Below are positions 51,201 through 55,859 of a stretch of 64,000 bases of DNA, in pieces. The notes beneath the pieces are model-generated. The model worked only from the letters and a program-made list of their open reading frames with translations, had not been told where the DNA came from and did not search any database. The DNA is from Paragonimus skrjabini miyazakii. Taxonomy: Eukaryota; Platyhelminthes; Trematoda; Plagiorchiida; Troglotrematidae. The translations under genes were made by a program, and so were the position numbers. Each line of letters opens with the position of its first letter. Position 1 is the stretch's first letter. The stretch lies in NCBI GenBank assembly GCA_014338405.1, contig JTDE01000157.1:91765-155764 (forward strand). Direction: 5' to 3'.

Positions 51201-52356
51201 ACGACTTAAATCAAAAAATTTACATTGTACAAACTGCGAATTAGTTAGTAGTCAACTGACACGGGTTTGCGTGCTTAACATGCGGTATGTAGACAGACTT
51301 CTGATAGGATGTATGCCTAATTTGAAGCTTGTACACTGTAAATTTTCTCATTTAAATCGCTTGCTAAAGGCTCTCCAAAAGGGTCGAAACGTTGGGAAAC
51401 CGATAACTCTTGGCTTTGTCTCATTGTTACTTAACCAAGGAATCACTGAATAATGCATGGAAAGGATTGCATACGGTTAATGCCTCCAATCTGTGATCCA
51501 TGCTCAGGCATTAGGTTTTAGTGAAAAAAGTCTTGGACTTGGGATGGACGATAATAATTAACAGGACGTTTACAGTGTCTCCTATCAAGGTAAACAAGTA
51601 GCTTGAGAACTAAGCAAAAGCGAAAGTGGCCGATATACATAAATTCGATCGTGCCAGACATGAAAGCAGTGGCGCAGTTATCAGAATGGTTGCATTCTGA
51701 CAACGTAAGTCAGAGTTCAAATTTCGGCTGTGACATTGTTATCAATCTCTACTTTTGATGCTCGTTAATCTTCCGTTGACGAGTGTACGCTTTTCCTGTC
51801 AGCATTTGCCAAACTTCAGTTTCTCCCGAGACAATACACTCCCAAGGTCGTCACCATCATGATAGAAATATACCAATGGTTTACACTTATGCTTAAGTGA
51901 CACATAACCATGAAAAAAAGTAAACCCTTTACAGAAGGAGAGTAGAAAAAAGAAAAGGAGAGGAAGAAACCTTACTACTAAAAATAGCTTCGTTTATATT
52001 CCACGTGAAGGTGCCTACACCTTGCAAATAAACAATCGAGTTATAATTAAGAGTAAGACGTGCTTCCACACAGCTATCATTGCCCCGTGTCATTAAGTGC
52101 ACTCACTTCACAGACAACTCGGACAAACAACGACAACATTCACACCGCTGAGTTCGATTGACCACCATACTACGTAAAGTCTCTCCGTGTGAGTCGCGAG
52201 TTTTCCAGCCTGAAAGATTAACCTGACCCAAGGTATAACACATATGTCACGCTAAGTAAGTTTATTTTGGTTTTTGAATTCCAGGGTGATCTGTCAAGTC
52301 CCAGCAACGCAGAGCTTCCCTTAACTGATTTGATAAGTCCCGCAATTCATCTATAA
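175..52356 (+). CDS. Spliced gene, CH-domain and coiled-coil protein, dixin-like (5' partial)
   Basis: Fourteen exons with AG acceptors and GT donors join in one continuous phase-consistent frame of 1830 nt, about 609 residues plus TAA. Approximate layout: Ser/Thr-rich residues 1-65, CH domain 70-176, basic Arg-Thr-Pro/Ser-rich linker 184-357, coiled coil 383-432, Arg/Ser/His-rich segment 433-533, tail 534-609. CH domains of dixin and navigator proteins act at actin or microtubules, and in dixin the coiled coil and C-terminal DIX domain link to Wnt/Dishevelled signalling. The dixin assignment rests on the Leu-x-Pro-Gly insertion and on the final helix with SIMQMFLALSTHF. No DIX or AAA domain was found, so the family name is tentative. 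The first exon starts in phase 0 without a clear initiator, so the gene begins upstream of the window. The reading frame and CH domain are well supported; the last three exons are less certain. Confidence 0.75.
273..1953 (+). other. Intron 1
   Basis: AT-rich intron sequence between the first two exons. Apart from the SINE-like copy near 945-1115 I see no convincing coding or RNA feature. A weak acceptor at about 564 opens a short frame, but no good donor closes it. Confidence 0.5.
945..1115 (-). repeat. tRNA-derived SINE-like repeat, diverged copy
   Basis: The plus strand carries a CGAAAAGA core, then CTTGAGATTCGCTC, then CAGTAGTGCACATC, then ACTGACCTCACATTA. The same blocks occur in the same order near 9160-9350, 17385-17583 and 25165-25360. 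Read on the minus strand those copies carry tRNA-like box A and box B motifs; this copy has decayed in that part. It lies in the first intron. Confidence 0.5.
1954..2050 (+). CDS. Exon 2, Ser/Thr/Gly-rich, phase 2 to 0
   Basis: A pyrimidine-containing acceptor (TTTGCCCGCAG) precedes 1954 and GTAAAC follows 2050. The first base completes an Arg codon begun in exon 1. The exon then reads NSSPLTPTIMMTTGGYPCRS and ends with TSHR in phase 0, which suits the CH exon at 16690. It contains two adjacent ATG codons that could serve as an internal start in a shorter transcript. Composition suggests a disordered N-terminal region. Extra phase-neutral exons could lie in the 14.6-kb intron that follows. 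Confidence 0.6.
2051..3834 (+). other. Intron sequence, nothing recognised
   Basis: First part of the long second intron. Only short, low-complexity reading frames are present and none resembles a known family. Confidence 0.4.
3850..5580 (+). mobile_element. Degenerate Penelope-like element with RT and GIY-YIG remnants
   Basis: Translating across frameshifts gives the order expected of a Penelope-like retroelement. About 3855 onward reads DKGSLAIILEKN followed by LYVQKM. FYGLP lies near 4080 and a PLGPILVMTNSPYHKQARWL block near 4115-4180. A motif-A-like DVHSLFTNVP sits near 4300, PVHHKRALLNTLF near 4800, and a GIY-YIG-like FIGRTERCLICRVKEHLP near 5190-5235. The YVDD catalytic motif is missing, and stops and frameshifts break every segment, so it is a dead copy. 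RT and GIY-YIG are the two enzymatic domains of this retroelement class. It lies in the second intron in the sense direction of the host gene. Confidence 0.8.
5581..9159 (+). other. Intron sequence with a short GT microsatellite
   Basis: Apart from an alternating GT run at about 5922-5935 followed by GCACACGCG, I see only AT-rich sequence with many short frames and no recognisable gene. Confidence 0.4.
9160..9350 (-). repeat. tRNA-derived SINE copy
   Basis: On the minus strand the copy starts with a box-A-like CACTGGTACAGTGGTAAACA and continues with CATGGTTGTCTCATG. A box-B-like GAAGTTCTAATTCC follows, then a body ending near the TTCTTTTCGAAAGG block. The tRNA-like promoter plus a shared non-tRNA body is the SINE structure; schistosomes carry such a family (SmAlpha). 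It is one of the best preserved copies here. Confidence 0.65.
9503..9517 (-). repeat. Short (ATG)n run, possible retroelement tail
   Basis: The plus strand shows a short ATC/TCA repeat. The LINE copies in this window also end in a short ATG/GATGAT tract, so this may be the end of an unrecognised short insertion. The evidence is only the repeat itself. Confidence 0.25.
9518..14189 (+). other. Intron sequence, no gene recognised
   Basis: Middle of the 14.6-kb intron. Reading frames are short. The best is an 88-codon frame at 10566-10832, listed separately. No family match or phase-compatible exon was recognised. Confidence 0.35.
10566..10832 (+). other. Open frame of 88 codons, not recognised
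   Basis: The frame reads like a polar protein, with segments such as DMSKQNISEKSDSLQTE and KWITMESAQDKP. An acceptor (TATTTTAG) sits just inside it at about 10587-10590, followed by TGGCAGTC. Its phase could accept exon 1, but none of the possible donors gives the phase 0 needed by the CH exon at 16690. It could be an exon of an alternative transcript, a fragment of a mobile element, or chance. Confidence 0.2.
14190..15340 (+). mobile_element. RTE-type LINE, 5'-truncated copy with the YADD end of the RT
   Basis: The frame from about 14204 contains LDYADDKILLSA, the reverse-transcriptase catalytic YADD box. It continues with the C-terminal region typical of RTE-type LINEs: RHLWRQRGISLKP, then GGQMMSWRRQIKSFTRGL, then LSGWRPRDSQSRW. 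Frameshifts and stops (for example after VDRFI) interrupt it. The 3' end is an untranslated stretch finishing in GACGATGATGATT, an ATG-type tail like that of the copy ending near 27718. Only the 3' third of an element is present. The family name RTE is from recall of the domain pattern; CR1/Jockey is less likely. Confidence 0.75.
15341..16689 (+). other. Intron sequence, nothing recognised
   Basis: AT-rich sequence between the LINE copy and the first CH-domain exon. No supported feature. Confidence 0.4.
16690..16828 (+). CDS. Exon 3, first part of the CH domain, phase 0 to 1
   Basis: The acceptor GTGCATTCAG precedes 16690 and the donor GTATGA follows 16828. The 46 codons give YLKWINKHLAK, then a PPMVIEDI segment, then CNGIAIGLLLETV. 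This matches the N-terminal half of a CH domain: the W-x-N helix, the short loop, and the helix in which dixin has a D-G-V-x-L-A core. Here the usual Asp-Gly is Asn-Gly. The exon ends with one base (G) that combines with GG of the next exon to form Gly. CH domains bind actin or microtubule-associated partners. Confidence 0.85.
17385..17583 (-). repeat. tRNA-derived SINE copy
   Basis: The plus strand carries TTTCGAAAAGAACCACTAGA, then TTAGAGCTCGCAAGTATTG, then GGCAACCGTGTTGACCATTG, then CACTGACCTCATATTAGG. The minus strand therefore has the tRNA-like box A (TCAGTGGTGCAATGGTCAAC). It ends about 110 bp from the Penelope-like element's inverted repeat. Confidence 0.6.
17697..17975 (-). repeat. 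Left arm of a perfect 279-bp inverted repeat
   Basis: This segment is base-for-base the reverse complement of 19448-19726. On the minus strand it encodes the last 79 residues of the Penelope-like ORF, from VATHLIQSNHL to DRMIAQM. Identity stops abruptly at both ends of the repeat. Confidence 0.95.
17734..18411 (-). pseudogene. Penelope-like C-terminal GIY-YIG endonuclease part
   Basis: A 225-codon frame. The region FCVYCETSCLGRTTRRLSER corresponds to the GIY-YIG endonuclease core, with degenerate G-I-Y and Y-I-G positions (here CLGR rather than YIGR). NGYPEQFVHKN upstream is the usual linker after the RT. The C-terminal 79 codons lie in the inverted repeat and so are present a second time on the plus strand. 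Confidence 0.82.
18581..19054 (-). pseudogene. Penelope-like reverse transcriptase core
   Basis: This 157-codon frame holds RT motifs A (LDVTSLFSN), B (QNDGVAMRSPLGPLLAD) and C (YKRYVDDII). Upstream on the minus strand the frame shifts near 19100, where RYMQFSVPHHTTAKWLATLL continues the family pattern in another frame. Downstream it ends after IRIFILP. The catalytic Asp pair is kept. The block is clearly homologous to Penelope-type RTs, which prime at nicked or chromosome ends. Confidence 0.85.
19448..19726 (+). repeat. Right arm of the 279-bp inverted repeat
   Basis: Exact reverse complement of 17697-17975. It encodes the same Penelope-like C-terminus, now on the plus strand and without the rest of the element. 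Inverted partial copies of this kind (pseudo-LTRs) are described for Penelope-like elements. Confidence 0.95.
19727..21269 (+). other. Intron sequence with a partial SINE copy
   Basis: About 19940-20030 carries the CTTTCGAAAAGAATTGATAG block of the SINE family, minus orientation and truncated before the box-A part. Nothing else is recognised up to the next exon. Confidence 0.4.
21270..21395 (+). CDS. Exon 4, middle of the CH domain, phase 1 to 1
   Basis: The acceptor is at TACATGAAG after a long pyrimidine run, and the donor GTAATG follows 21395. The frame reads DIKLDGLLLQPG, then RLHNVHEVFAVLRRLKVRL, then DNLQPE. This is the second half of a CH domain: the x-Leu-x-Gly-x-x-Leu-x-Pro-Gly loop resembles dixin, followed by the Asn-Val helix and the Lys-Val-x-Leu strand. 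The final G begins an Asp codon finished by the next exon. A competing acceptor (CCTTTTCAG, about 21233) would add hydrophobic residues and break the phase with exon 3. Confidence 0.85.
21396..23701 (+). other. Intron sequence, nothing recognised
   Basis: AT-rich intron between the second and third CH-domain exons. No supported feature before the LTR-like segment near 23702. Confidence 0.4.
23702..24474 (+). mobile_element. Possible solo LTR, first of an inverted pair
   Basis: The segment starts TGTAGCGGGGCC and ends near AAGTCACA, compatible with TG...CA LTR ends. The part from about 24060 is clearly similar, on the opposite strand, to 25847-26255. Shared blocks include a TATA-like box followed by TTTGTGATCGTGTTGTCTTC (near 24244), GGCCAGTCTTTT (24296), and CTCGTAGGCC near the end. 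No internal protein-coding part and no clear target duplication were found. A non-LTR promoter-bearing repeat is the alternative. Confidence 0.4.
24786..24874 (+). CDS. Exon 5, end of the CH domain, phase 1 to 0
   Basis: The acceptor AATCTGTAG precedes 24786 and the donor GTAAGT follows 24874. The first two bases complete Asp, giving DIMNGDRQSIMQMFLALSTH. This aligns with the last CH helix, where dixin has a D-I-V-D-G core and SIM-x-x-x-LAL-x-x-HF. It then runs into a basic stretch TNTRGRRS. The perfect phase fit with exon 4 and the clear homology make this one of the safest exons. Confidence 0.88.
25165..25380 (-). repeat. tRNA-derived SINE copy
   Basis: Plus-strand blocks GAATTGTGCCACTAGATTTG, GAGTTGAACTTCAGCCG, TATGAGACAACTGCATTGGC and ACCGAATTATTACAGGC follow the order seen in the other SINE copies. 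The box-B-like part reads GAAGTTCAACTCCG on the minus strand. Confidence 0.55.
25847..26255 (-). mobile_element. Possible LTR fragment, second of an inverted pair
   Basis: Read on the minus strand it contains CTTATAAATACGGACGGG (TATA-like), GTTTGTGACCATGTTGTCTT, AAGGCCAGTCTTTTT and ACTCGTAGGCCGAAGATCC. It ends TTACA next to a run of A on that strand. The order and spacing match 24060-24474 with moderate divergence. No coding part lies between the two copies. Confidence 0.4.
26590..27720 (+). mobile_element. RTE-type LINE 3' end, broken by an assembly gap
   Basis: The copy starts near the LDRFVYLGS-equivalent block (GTTGACCGGTTTGTATACCT). It runs through FANLRHLWRQKGIS, SFYGSETWSIRVED, DHRCLRSIARIGWPQRV, LHRLRWLGHVLRMPANRLPH, GGQMMTWRRQMKSFTKGLG and LPGWSPRGSQSRWLESLGE. 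The 3' UTR ends in TATGATGATGATGATGC, a short ATG-type tail. A frameshift lies near 26970 and a TGA near 27146. The N run falls inside the coding part. The element sits in the sense direction in the intron after the CH domain. Confidence 0.8.
27294..27393. other. Run of 100 N, probably a false gap
   Basis: Exactly 100 N, the conventional filler for unknown gap length. The ten bases CGGCTAACCG occur immediately left (27284-27293) and immediately right (27394-27403). Other copies of the LINE read through this point with the ten bases once, so probably nothing is missing. Confidence 0.9.
27721..28095 (+). other. Intron sequence before exon 6
   Basis: Anonymous AT-rich sequence between the LINE tail and the exon acceptor. 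No feature recognised. Confidence 0.4.
28096..28388 (+). CDS. Exon 6, basic Arg-Thr-Pro/Ser-rich linker, phase 0 to 2
   Basis: The acceptor GACCCCACTCAG precedes 28096 and the donor GTAAAC follows 28388. The 97 codons open with RTPSPQLSSRRTPTGRRTPL, three Arg-Thr-Pro units, and end with a second Ser/Arg cluster, SPRSRSTMTMM then SPTSMLRSTSR. The middle part (SINFIPRACTPSEHYTE) is less charged. Such regions are usually disordered, and Ser-Pro/Thr-Pro sites are typical targets of proline-directed kinases. The last two bases AG join T of the next exon to make Ser. Confidence 0.8.
28389..32359 (+). other. Intron sequence with a tRNA-like SINE fragment
   Basis: About 30133-30200 carries a box-A-like GGTAGAGCACTTGCC and a box-B-like GGTTCGAATCC about 43 bp apart, the spacing of a tRNA promoter. 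No complete cloverleaf is visible. The rest holds no recognised feature. Confidence 0.4.
32360..32749 (+). CDS. Candidate cassette exon, 390 nt, phase 2 to 2
   Basis: A strong acceptor (GGTTCCTTTTTTCAG) precedes 32360 and a GTGGGT donor follows 32749. The first base T completes Ser with exon 6 and the last two bases AG complete Ser with exon 7, so the exon can be included or skipped without changing frame. It lies in a 205-codon open frame, unusually long for this window. The first part is polar (NGLTGGVLANALSHISLH, then DDRGELERKHSVSQTSSN) and the last part more hydrophobic (INSLIARFTF). Two GTGAGT donors inside, at 32482 and about 32536, would end it in incompatible phases, which lowers confidence. 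Confidence 0.4.
33014..33242 (+). CDS. Exon 7, Ser/Pro-rich then start of a helix, phase 2 to 0
   Basis: The acceptor GCATTCTTTACAG precedes 33014 and the donor GTGAGT follows 33242. It reads EASDSHTPADIRVPKPRQST, then a Ser/Gly/Pro-rich part (SSRNFDSSPRAATLPISR), then a predicted helix, MNELSHLKSQLNTISRL, with leucine spacing that may begin the coiled-coil region. Both junction phases fit their neighbours. It likely links the basic region to the dimerising coil. Confidence 0.8.
33243..39472 (+). other. Intron of 6.2 kb, AT microsatellite only
   Basis: An AT dinucleotide run lies at about 33988-34008. Several frames of 60-107 codons occur on both strands (for example 34773-35096 and 38113-38427). 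None has a recognisable domain or a phase-compatible exon structure. Confidence 0.4.
39473..39538 (+). CDS. Exon 8, small Ser-rich exon, phase 0 to 0
   Basis: The acceptor CCGTTTACTTAG precedes 39473 and a strong donor GTAAGTGG follows 39538. The 22 codons read ISSDSTELSPSLQNTMFPTK and end Ala-Val. The exon is symmetric, so it could be skipped without frame change. Composition fits the surrounding Ser-rich linker. Confidence 0.65.
39539..43511 (+). other. Intron sequence with a candidate exon and a LINE scrap
   Basis: About 41466-41495 (AACGTGGATCGTCTTCAGGT) resembles a short stretch of the RTE-type copies (near 26897). The candidate cassette exon at 42322-42462 is listed separately. No other feature recognised. 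Confidence 0.35.
42322..42462 (+). CDS. Candidate cassette exon, 141 nt, phase 0 to 0
   Basis: The acceptor ATGTTTGTCAG precedes 42322 and GTGTGT follows 42462. The 47 codons include VKVGVESVCAPNSFAHVSQM followed by SPSLSGGTGSDLKFPSR, a composition like the neighbouring Ser-rich linker. Phase 0 at both ends fits between exons 8 and 9. The acceptor has a weak pyrimidine tract, the donor is not optimal and a second frame across the same bases is open too, so it may be chance. Confidence 0.35.
43512..43540 (+). CDS. Exon 9, micro-exon of 29 nt, phase 0 to 2
   Basis: The acceptor TACCCACCCACAG and donor GTGAGT enclose only 29 bases, reading QTDPNRDLI plus AG. AG and the first base C of the next exon give Ser. 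This micro-exon is the only candidate found that brings phase 0 of exon 8 to phase 2 needed by exon 10, and it sits 470 bp upstream of exon 10. Confidence 0.75.
44011..44092 (+). CDS. Exon 10, coiled coil, phase 2 to 0
   Basis: The acceptor GGGTTTTATTTTAG precedes 44011 and the donor GTGCGT follows 44092. It reads EMQQAQRQIDELTRMLHAKD then LALRQKE, a heptad pattern with Ile/Leu/Met at core positions that continues without a break into exon 11. Coiled coils at this position mediate self-association in dixin-family proteins; here that is inference. Confidence 0.85.
44938..45288 (+). CDS. Exon 11, end of coiled coil and Arg/Ser/His-rich region, phase 0 to 0
   Basis: The acceptor CATTTTCCCCGCAG precedes 44938 and the donor GTAAGT follows 45288. 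The exon continues the coil with QENIRLNDVLHSLQRTIRH. It then turns into a long polar region with HSHRRRSPEHS, SYAHSHSYDPRPDGSVHHN and a very basic KPRSKSREKIRQSSPGRIRS. At 117 codons it is the largest exon. The basic Ser/Arg stretch could bind microtubules, acidic proteins or nucleic acid; no specific motif decides this. Confidence 0.85.
45289..48787 (+). other. Intron sequence, nothing recognised
   Basis: AT-rich intron of 3.5 kb with only short frames on either strand. Confidence 0.4.
48788..48871 (+). CDS. Exon 12, phase 0 to 0
   Basis: The acceptor TTACGTAAATGCAG precedes 48788 and a strong donor GTGAGTTATG follows 48871. The 28 codons read VHVKKMSVNLGESLRSNHGE and end THLHSGGR-like in a His/Gly/Ser tail (HTLHSGGR). 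Phase fits both neighbours. Function unknown; it extends the polar region behind the coil. Confidence 0.6.
48872..50626 (+). other. Intron sequence with a possible short alternative last exon
   Basis: At 49201-49248, after TTTCGCTAACAG, a phase-0 frame of 15 codons reads CTSLVTSGDGAIQRK and stops at TAA. It could be an alternative terminal exon, but support is weak. Nothing else recognised. Confidence 0.25.
50627..50701 (+). CDS. Exon 13, phase 0 to 0
   Basis: A strong acceptor (TTGTTTTCTTGTTTAG) precedes 50627 and the donor GTAACT follows 50701. The 25 codons read TVLRKQENITRQLTRDYAQS and end CCSAL. The first part looks helical and polar. Acceptor quality and phase support it; the donor is only moderate. 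Confidence 0.55.
51187..51453 (+). CDS. Possible alternative last exon, 88 codons plus stop
   Basis: An acceptor (CAATCTTCTCAG) at 51186 opens a phase-0 frame that runs 88 codons to TAA at 51451. This phase fits exon 13. The product is Leu/Lys/Cys-rich, with RAFVKRLKSKNLHCTNCEL and FSHLNRLLKALQKGRNVGKP. No family is recognised. It would replace the 23-residue end in exon 14. It could also be intron sequence open by chance. Confidence 0.25.
   Translation, partial: RAFVKRLKSKNLHCTNCELVSSQLTRVCVLNMRYVDRLLIGCMPNLKLVHCKFSHLNRLLKALQKGRNVGKPITLGFVSLLLNQGITE
51850..52235 (-). mobile_element. RTE-type LINE 3' end, short decayed copy
   Basis: The minus strand carries the 3' UTR and the last coding residues of the same family as 26590-27720. 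Plus-strand blocks include CATCATGATAGAAATATACC (tail and UTR start), ATTAAGTGCACTCACTTCAC, CAGACAACTCGGACAAACAA and GTGAGTCGCGAG. Mutations are many. It ends about 50 bp before the last exon, which may affect the acceptor region. Confidence 0.7.
52285..52356 (+). CDS. Exon 14, terminal exon with stop
   Basis: A strong acceptor (GGTTTTTGAATTCCAG) precedes 52285. The frame reads GDLSSPSNAELPLTDLISPA, then IHL and TAA. Phase 0 fits exon 13. The Ser/Pro-rich tail shows no domain. An AATAAA lies at 53191, about 835 bp downstream, as a possible poly(A) signal. Confidence 0.55.
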   Translation, partial: GDLSSPSNAELPLTDLISPAIHL

Positions 52357-55300
52357 TGAATCTTCAGTTGAGACTACCGGGGTCCTTGCGAAAGCTTCAT
52401 AAGTAAAATAAGTATGCACACAACTTGGGTGTAGACCTGCATGGATGCAGTTGAGTTTGATGAAATGCAAGCTTTTATCCGTTAACAATCCAAATATAGA
52501 TTGGTACATATGTACTTGTTTTAGGGGATGACTTAAAAATCGAGTTAAGCATTCGTGTTACCTGTGAATTGGCCCAGTCACTGAGCTTCATTAGAGGTCT
52601 ATGCACCTTGATTAATGACGATGGTCTGGACAGTACTGTCTCTTGGTTAACCACCACTGTTCATCAGTCTGTTCAGCATACGCTTCATGTTATCAGTACG
52701 GATAGCAGGTGGAAATAAATCTCTGCGCACTTTCCAGATTTTTACACCACCAGGTGGTAATTACAAAACACTTCAGCCGACTCACTTCGGTCGTTATAGT
52801 AAAGCTGAAGACCATGGCAGTGCTCAAAGCAGTCTTCTTTGGTTAAATAGATCTTTCTCTGGGAATTTTGGATTGCCACATCCCTCCCAATAACAGCTGG
52901 GATGCCCTGAGTTGCTTGCTTACTTACTCCCATGTACTGCTTAAAGCCGGCCGTCATTTACCCTATGCACTGAGCCATTCTCATCCCAAAGCCAGTCACC
53001 ATAAACTGTATGGTCTCAATTCCTAGTAGAATCTATCTGTTTACTGCTTCCCTTGGCTTGTTTTCTAGGTCTCCAAATAGCCAATTCAGTATTCCACCAA
53101 ATTTCTATAATCTATCTCCTAGCGTACAGTGAACTGGATTCGAATACAATTACCTTTCTTCATAGGTCCATCTCCACGTTGTCATGATTAAATAAAAACA
53201 GTCCTCCATGCGGAAAGTGACCTTGACATCATTGTATAAGTCAGTCAAGGGGGTGTACAGTGCTTACTTACTCGTGTGGACGCCCCGTGCAGATTATGCG
53301 TTTTTGTATGTTTACGGCCGGGTTTCCAACATCACAAATTGCTGCTCTACTAATCATCCGTTCATCTTCGTATTTCAAGAAGACAGTCAGAAGATCGTCT
53401 TACTCAACACGGGCACTTCAGCTAAGCTAGAGTAATATGGTTCTGATTGGTTTATTGACACATCGGTCATACTCTCATGGTAAGCATGCCATATTCGTTC
53501 CGTTCCCCTACAGAATCTCATAACTCATTGTACAGTCTCAGAGTCTGTACATTTGGATGGGTCAGACTGACTAGTCTTTGGTCCCAATCCAAGTTGAGTA
53601 CAAATAAATGAGTGCTCAGGCTCGAAACATAAGCAAACTTCCTAGGATTTATGGTTACACGACAGAGTTAAGTGATGCCTTGTATCCTAAATGGTATGTT
53701 CTGAGTGCACGCCATCCTGATTCATTTTTGAAAAGCACACCCTAAAAAGGCATTATGGTTTCAGTGCAGAAAAGTCAAAACACATCTCATAAGCTTTCTC
53801 AGGTCAACCGTTTGCCTGAAGTATTTATAACATTTTCGCAGTAATTTCTGACAATTTCTTCACTAAATCACAATAGGAACAAGTTATTTAACTTTTAGGG
53901 GTTATGTCGTGTTGATGCAATTTAATTGTATTCGAAAAATAAGTACTCTACTGCAACCTTTTGCAGGAAATGTTAAATGATGTTATTGGTTAGTAGCTGG
54001 CGACTGATGCAAACTGGCTGTACTGAAAGAGTGAATTTTTGTCTCACAAGCACAACTGCAACTCTGAGGTGACAACTTAAGCATTACATTATAATGAGAA
54101 TAAAGACATAGGCGAACATACGTTTTCGATCACTCATTTTCAGGCCGATACAATTAGGTAACGAGTTAATAGAGTTAAACTAATTTATTGATTAGACCTA
54201 TTACAGAAAAACTAGGTCACTGGTCAGTCAATTAGCGATGGTTTGATTGGTCGATTACATCACGACTGTCCATTGGTTTGACTGCGCAGGTTGGCTATCG
54301 ATCTGATGGATTTGTGATCATGGTAGGTGTAATGTAGTGGATCTAAACGCTATATAACGCTTGAATACGAACACGAAGCGAAATGTGATGAAGATAATAG
54401 GAACTGACTCACAATAGCTCGTAAAGGTGCGTTGATCTAGAGTTCCACTACACAGAATGATATGTCCAATGGATTCGATCTGTCCTGTTGTTCCCAAGTG
54501 AGTTGAGGTCATAACGGAGATTACTTTGATGACAGATAAATACGGAAATGTTGTGACATAGACGGTTGATTCCGTTAACATCTAGCTCTCCCAAAATCTA
54601 TTCACCAACCACAGTGAACGCAGAGAGAACGCAGGGCTCGGAAGTGAGATTTGTATTATTGATAATCGATTCGTTTGACTAGCTTGGTTTAAACGTCAGG
54701 TGTACATGTGAAGTTGATGGGGATGAAAGGCGTGAATAACACTGACGATTGTGAAATTGAAAATACTGTACAAAACGCTACAGTAACGCCTGAACAAATC
54801 GCTTTTGATGATATAATATCAGGTCATGCATCCTGAACGTATTACAAGTTTTGTGCTCGTCACGGGTAATTAGTTCATTCGAACTCCCAAGCTTCCAGAA
54901 AATGTCATCACTATATAAACTACATTAATAATCCTTATCTGTTGATCTCTGTTTGGCAGAACTAAGTAAATAAAATGCGTGATAACCCGATGACTGTTGC
55001 AAACATCCATGCATGTGGGTTAAATCGCCCACAACGTAGTAATTGACGTCATTGTACTGGTTCGATGCGTCCCAAAATAAAACTTGAAACTCCCTCTAAA
55101 CTCTGATTGGTTTCCAGAAATCCCGTCATGGGAGGTAACATCTGACACCTGATTCCACTCTGTTGTCCAGTAGAAATGCTTCGAAAACACCGCTTGTTTT
55201 AAATCCATTAATTCGGATCGATAATGCAACTATTTCCGCTCCTCAAACTTCACAGAACTTATCCCCTAACAATATTTATAGCATTGATGCACATTTAAAG

Positions 55301-55859
55301 AAAGCAACTGTTAGTTGGTTTCCGTACTGTGAACACGGAAACTACATGATTGTAATCGTTGATTGGTTTTAGTTATATCGGCTGACTTTCAATCAAAATC
55401 TAATGATCAGCTATCTCGTGAATGTGTTTAGATAATGCAGCTCATCGAACAATAAAATGAACTTTGTAATTATTTACAAAAATAGGTTTATCTGAACTGG
55501 CCTCGTTCAATGGCATTTTAGGTGCATACTATAGATAGCCTATCCTTGGAAGGTATTCCAATGAGTCACATCAAAGGTAAACCAACAAGAATTGATCAGA
55601 GAATAAGTGTAGTCTGGTGGGCATCCCGAGGCAAAACGATATGGCTATCAAAACAATTCGAAGTATCTTCTTTGCTATCAGGTTGTCTACAATCATTTTC
55701 GCAACAAATGGAAAATTTCTGTCAAAATGGGCTAGACGAAATAGTCTTTACAGGAAAGATTTATGTACCAAACTAGGGAGAATAACTGCAACATTCAACT
55801 ATGACCACCGCTGTTCTACAGTGCAAATTGTTTCGACATTTTACCACATAGGCTGTACA
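52357..55859 (+). other. 3' UTR and intergenic sequence, no further gene recognised
   Basis: It contains the AATAAA at 53191 and several short frames (52687-52893, 53208-53435, 55163-55372) without recognisable domains. I looked here for a DIX domain and saw none. Confidence 0.4.

Noticed and set aside
53208..53435. DIX-domain exon downstream of the gene
   Set aside because: The frame has some Tyr/Val-rich text but lacks the ordered DIX motifs and good splice signals.
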